This document shows, one piece after another, positions 61,480 to 64,000 of a stretch of DNA of 64,000 nt. Each line of letters begins with the position of its first letter. Position 1 is the stretch's first letter. The notes under the pieces are model-generated. The model was given only the letters and a program-made list of their open reading frames with translations. It was not told where the DNA came from and did not search any database. Made by a program: the position numbers and the translations under genes. The stretch is from Vulcanimicrobiota bacterium (lineage in GTDB: Bacteria; Vulcanimicrobiota; JAJTBE01), in contig JAIORV010000064.1 of assembly GCA_021107945.1 (NCBI GenBank), positions 1 through 64,000 of the forward strand. Reading direction: 5' to 3'.

Positions 61480-62751
61480 ATGGAAAGAGATATATTGCCT
61501 GCGGAGATATACAAAGAAATAGAAGTGATTGACTCCGCCGACATTGTCATAGGCATTCCAAGCTATAATAATGCCAAATCCATAGCCCATGTGGTTAATG
61601 CCGCTCTGTTGGGACTTGCAAAATATTATCCCGACATGAAAGCTGTGATTGTAAATTCAGACGGAGGTTCCAGTGACGGCACGCCGGATGTATTCATGAA
61701 TGCAAATCCCTTCAATAAAGGAGATTATTTCTTTACCGATTTGGAATGTGTACCCGCCCGGAAGATGACACTCAGTTACAAGGGTATTCCAGGTAAGGGA
61801 AGCGCTTTCAGGAGTATTTTTGAGATAGCCTATCTTCTGGATGCGGAGCTTTGCATCGTCGTGGATTCAGATCTGCGCTCTATTACACCCGAATGGTTTG
61901 AATGTCTGGGATATCCTATTCTCGAAAAGGATTACGACTATGTTACCCCGTTCTACCTGAGGCATAAATATGACGGTACGATTACCAACAGTATCGCATA
62001 TCCGTTCACAAGGGCAATGTACGGTCATGATCTTCGTCAACCTATCGGTGGAGACTTCGGTATATCAGGCACACTTCTCCCGAATTATATTTCACAGGAT
62101 GTATGGGAGACCGATGTTGCCAAATATGGGATTGACATATGGATGACGACAACCGCCCTGACCCATGACTACAAGGTAGCGCAGGCTTTCCTGGGGTGTA
62201 AGATACATGATGTCAAGGATCCCGGGGAGCATCTCGGACCGATGTTCAGGCAGGTGGTCTCGACATTGATGAGGTTGGCGGGAGAAAAGGCGGACCTGGC
62301 ACGAGAAGTAAAGACTGTGAAAGAAGTGCCGATATTTGGATTCCCGTTCACCGCCACACCGGAGCCTCTCCCGGTTAACCTGGATAGACTTCTCGAAAAA
62401 TTCAACAACGGATTCAAGGAGCATGAGGAAGCAATAAAGCTTATTCTTTCTCCTGATACATTCAAGGAGATAAAATCCCTGGTCGGCACTCCGATAGAGA
62501 AATTTGCTTATTCACCGGAGTTATGGGTAAAGTCGGTCTATGAATATGCCACAAAAATTGCTCTGGGTGGAAAAGCCGATCTGGTTGATACTATGATACC
62601 TATATATTACGGTAATGTGGCAAGCTTCGTGAAAAAAACTTGGGATATGAATGATGAGCAGTCCGAGCGAGTGGTTCAGGAGCAGGCGGAGTTGTTCTTC
62701 AATATGCGTGAATACTTTCTGAAAAATCTCAGGGAAAAAGTGTCTGTTTAA
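61480..62751 (+). CDS. GT-A glycosyltransferase (GT2/GT81-like)
   Basis: 423 aa. Nucleotide-sugar-binding fold: DIVIGIPSYNNAKSIAHVV, VNSDGGSSDGT, GKGSAFRSIFEIAYLLDAEL and the divalent metal motif VVDSDLRS. The layout IPSYNN ... GGSSDGT ... DSDL is shared with glucosyl-3-phosphoglycerate and mannosylglycerate synthases (GT81/GT78), so compatible-solute or lipid precursor synthesis is possible. A long C-terminal helical domain (residues 270-423) is typical of these enzymes. Strong AAAGGAG SD before ATG 61480. Confidence 0.82.
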   Translation: MERDILPAEIYKEIEVIDSADIVIGIPSYNNAKSIAHVVNAALLGLAKYYPDMKAVIVNSDGGSSDGTPDVFMNANPFNKGDYFFTDLECVPARKMTLSYKGIPGKGSAFRSIFEIAYLLDAELCIVVDSDLRSITPEWFECLGYPILEKDYDYVTPFYLRHKYDGTITNSIAYPFTRAMYGHDLRQPIGGDFGISGTLLPNYISQDVWETDVAKYGIDIWMTTTALTHDYKVAQAFLGCKIHDVKDPGEHLGPMFRQVVSTLMRLAGEKADLAREVKTVKEVPIFGFPFTATPEPLPVNLDRLLEKFNNGFKEHEEAIKLILSPDTFKEIKSLVGTPIEKFAYSPELWVKSVYEYATKIALGGKADLVDTMIPIYYGNVASFVKKTWDMNDEQSERVVQEQAELFFNMREYFLKNLREKVSV

Positions 62752-62761
62752 TTACGGTAGC

Positions 62762-62902
62762 GGAGGTCTTTACAGTCTGTCCCGCAACTCGAAAAATCTC
62801 TTATTGACATACCCCATATGGTGTGTCGCCAATAATTGACCACAATATACGGTGTTGCTATCACCAAAATTCATAGTTATTGGACAGACTGTTTAGACCT
62901 CC
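62762..62902. repeat. Long inverted repeat (21-bp arms)
   Basis: GGAGGTCTTTACAGTCTGTC-C (62762-62782) pairs with GGACAGACTGTTTAGACCTC-C (62882-62902) with two mismatches. The 99-nt interior holds another hairpin set: TTATTG/CAATAA around CCATATGG (62801-62835). There is no coding capacity; it looks like a MITE or a transcript-level structure. Confidence 0.7.
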
Positions 62903-63054
62903 TCACATATTGTGGCTATTAATTATTTCGGCATATTATGCGGTGTTTTCCCTGGGTTTATTTGGACTTTTTTGGCCCCCATGCAGGGGAAAGTTAAAAC
63001 TTTCCGCTATTGGTTTTTTTCCCCCGGCTTTATGCTGTCGGCATTTGGGGATAC

Positions 63055-63158
63055 TATTCAGACCTCCCACTGTAGGAGAGACTTCTATCCTCGATTTCTA
63101 CCATTTCCAGGCTGGTCGGGAGACCGGCCTCCACCCAAATCGAGGGGTGGTCTGAATA
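63055..63158. repeat. Three nested inverted repeats, possible structured RNA
   Basis: TATTCAGACC/GGTCTGAATA (63055-63064, 63149-63158) encloses CCTCGATTT/AAATCGAGG (63089-63097, 63137-63145), which encloses GGTC/GACC (63114-63117, 63122-63125). The innermost segment is the same repeat as at 59594-59620. The 62752-63223 spacer has no convincing ORF. Confidence 0.6.
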
Positions 63159-63223
63159 AATACTGGGGAGAATGTAACATTGTAAAAATAATTACAAATA
63201 TGTAAAAGACGGACTGTTATGAT

Positions 63224-64000
63224 ATGCTAAGAAGGGGAGATATAATAAGAAATCGATATACCATCAGGCAGGTAGTCAGTTCTTCTGATCGTACCTGCGT
63301 CTATCTTGTTGACGATTCCGAGTTAATGAAAGAATGGATTATGAAAGAGTTCGTCATCCAGATAGACAATCCACAGGCAGTTGCGATAGCGATTCAGAAG
63401 TTTAATAAGGAAATTGCTGTGCTGGGCGGCTTGCGACATGCCGGCATCCCCGAGATTGTCGATCACTTTGCAATAGAGAACCGACAATACCTGATAATGG
63501 AATATGTGCAGGGAAAGAGTCTTTCCGAAGTGCTTGAAGGAACTTTCCGTCCCATGTATGAGCCCGATGTTTTAATGCTCGGCATGCAGTTGGCAGGCAT
63601 TCTTCATCACCTTCACAAGCAAGAGTCTCCAATTATTTTCAGAGATTTATGCCCTTCGAATATTATGGTTACCAGGGATAAATCAATAAAGCTCATCAAT
63701 TTCGGACTGGGAAGACATTTTCGCTCGATAAAAGATATTAATACGAGGAAAATCGGGACTCCCGGATACGCTCCTCCCGAGCAATTCGGCAGGGATATAT
63801 TTGACAGGCAAACCGATATTTATTCCCTGGGATCCGTATTACATCAACTCATCACTTTGAGGAATCCGACAAAGATATCGAATGTTTTTAAATTTCCCCT
63901 TATCACTGAGATTAATACCAAAGCTTCAAAGCAATTTGAGGAGATAATCCGCAAAGCAACCGGCTATCAACCCTCGAAGAGGTATTTCAATGTTCTTGAT
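63224..64000 (+). CDS. Ser/Thr kinase-like protein, partial (3' end beyond window)
   Basis: 259 codons with no stop before the window edge. Kinase fold: GDIIRNRYTIRQVV, EWIMKEFVI (Lys in the VAIK position), LIMEYVQGKSLSEVL, catalytic loop FRDLCPSNIMV in place of HRDLKPxN (Asp and Asn kept, His and Lys changed), and INFGLGR in place of DFG, so the metal Asp is Asn. GTPGYAPPEQFG (activation segment/APE) and DIYSLGSVLHQLIT follow. Activity is therefore uncertain. The same family as the pseudokinase at 36904, which has lost the opposite Asp. An SD is not obvious before ATG 63224. Confidence 0.85.
   Translation, partial: MLRRGDIIRNRYTIRQVVSSSDRTCVYLVDDSELMKEWIMKEFVIQIDNPQAVAIAIQKFNKEIAVLGGLRHAGIPEIVDHFAIENRQYLIMEYVQGKSLSEVLEGTFRPMYEPDVLMLGMQLAGILHHLHKQESPIIFRDLCPSNIMVTRDKSIKLINFGLGRHFRSIKDINTRKIGTPGYAPPEQFGRDIFDRQTDIYSLGSVLHQLITLRNPTKISNVFKFPLITEINTKASKQFEEIIRKATGYQPSKRYFNVLD

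Noticed and set aside
62880-63205. Two overlapping ~95-aa ORFs between glycosyltransferase and kinase
   Set aside because: They run through inverted repeats with low-complexity Trp/Pro/Phe composition and no SD.

Overview
The window carries about 45 intact protein genes, one tRNA, several gene fragments and a dense population of small intergenic repeats. Base composition looks moderately AT-rich by eye (not computed). The features point to an uncultured, Gram-negative-type (diderm) bacterium: lipoproteins, pseudopilins, exported TPR and CHAT proteins, a 58-residue bS21, kinase-like proteins joined to beta-propellers, and several TTG or GTG starts with good Shine-Dalgarno (SD) sites. I cannot assign a phylum from this sequence. 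The style recalls candidate-phylum metagenome genomes, and that is an impression only.

Layout. 1-9.5 kb: a membrane SGNH hydrolase, an active plus inactive M16 peptidase pair, small secreted or unknown proteins, a YprB-like exonuclease and a MATE exporter. 9.5-18 kb: a 5'-nucleotidase-type metallophosphatase, rpsU with its terminator, MTA phosphorylase (mtnP), a VWA/TM operon, a GT4 glycosyltransferase, then a 268-bp MITE-like element and a 24-bp tandem repeat. 18-24 kb: a minus-strand redox/Fe-S group (DUF362, a NapH/NapG-like polyferredoxin, a BsuPI-domain protein) and a double YkgJ-type protein. 24-29.4 kb: two lipoproteins and an accessory island with hicBA, a coupled two-TM protein plus methyltransferase, and at least two gene fragments. 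29.4-42.3 kb: an HtrA-like protease coupled to a methyltransferase, an SLT lipoprotein, a K+-channel-like protein without the usual selectivity filter, a pseudokinase-propeller, tRNA-Thr, a FecR-like protein and a CHASE2 adenylate/guanylate cyclase. 42.5-55.7 kb: a plus-strand surface cluster with a one-TM scaffold-like protein, three minor-pilin-like proteins, two intact prepilin to beta-propeller fusions and a third frameshifted copy, and an exported TPR-CHAT protease. 55.8-64 kb: a B12-binding radical SAM enzyme, a homocysteine methyltransferase-like protein, an Asp-rich repeat protein, a receiver-PAS-DUF835 regulator, a glycosyltransferase and the start of a second degenerate kinase.

Most striking is the 42.8-55.4 kb cluster. 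Pseudopilin N-termini are fused to cadherin-like and TolB/PD40 propeller domains, tandemly duplicated, and followed by an exported caspase-like CHAT protein. This may be an undescribed pilus-tethered sensing or adhesion system. A perfect CRP-type palindrome (TGTGA-N6-TCACA) lies between it and the divergent cyclase gene, suggesting cyclic-nucleotide control. Function here is inferred from architecture and neighbourhood only.
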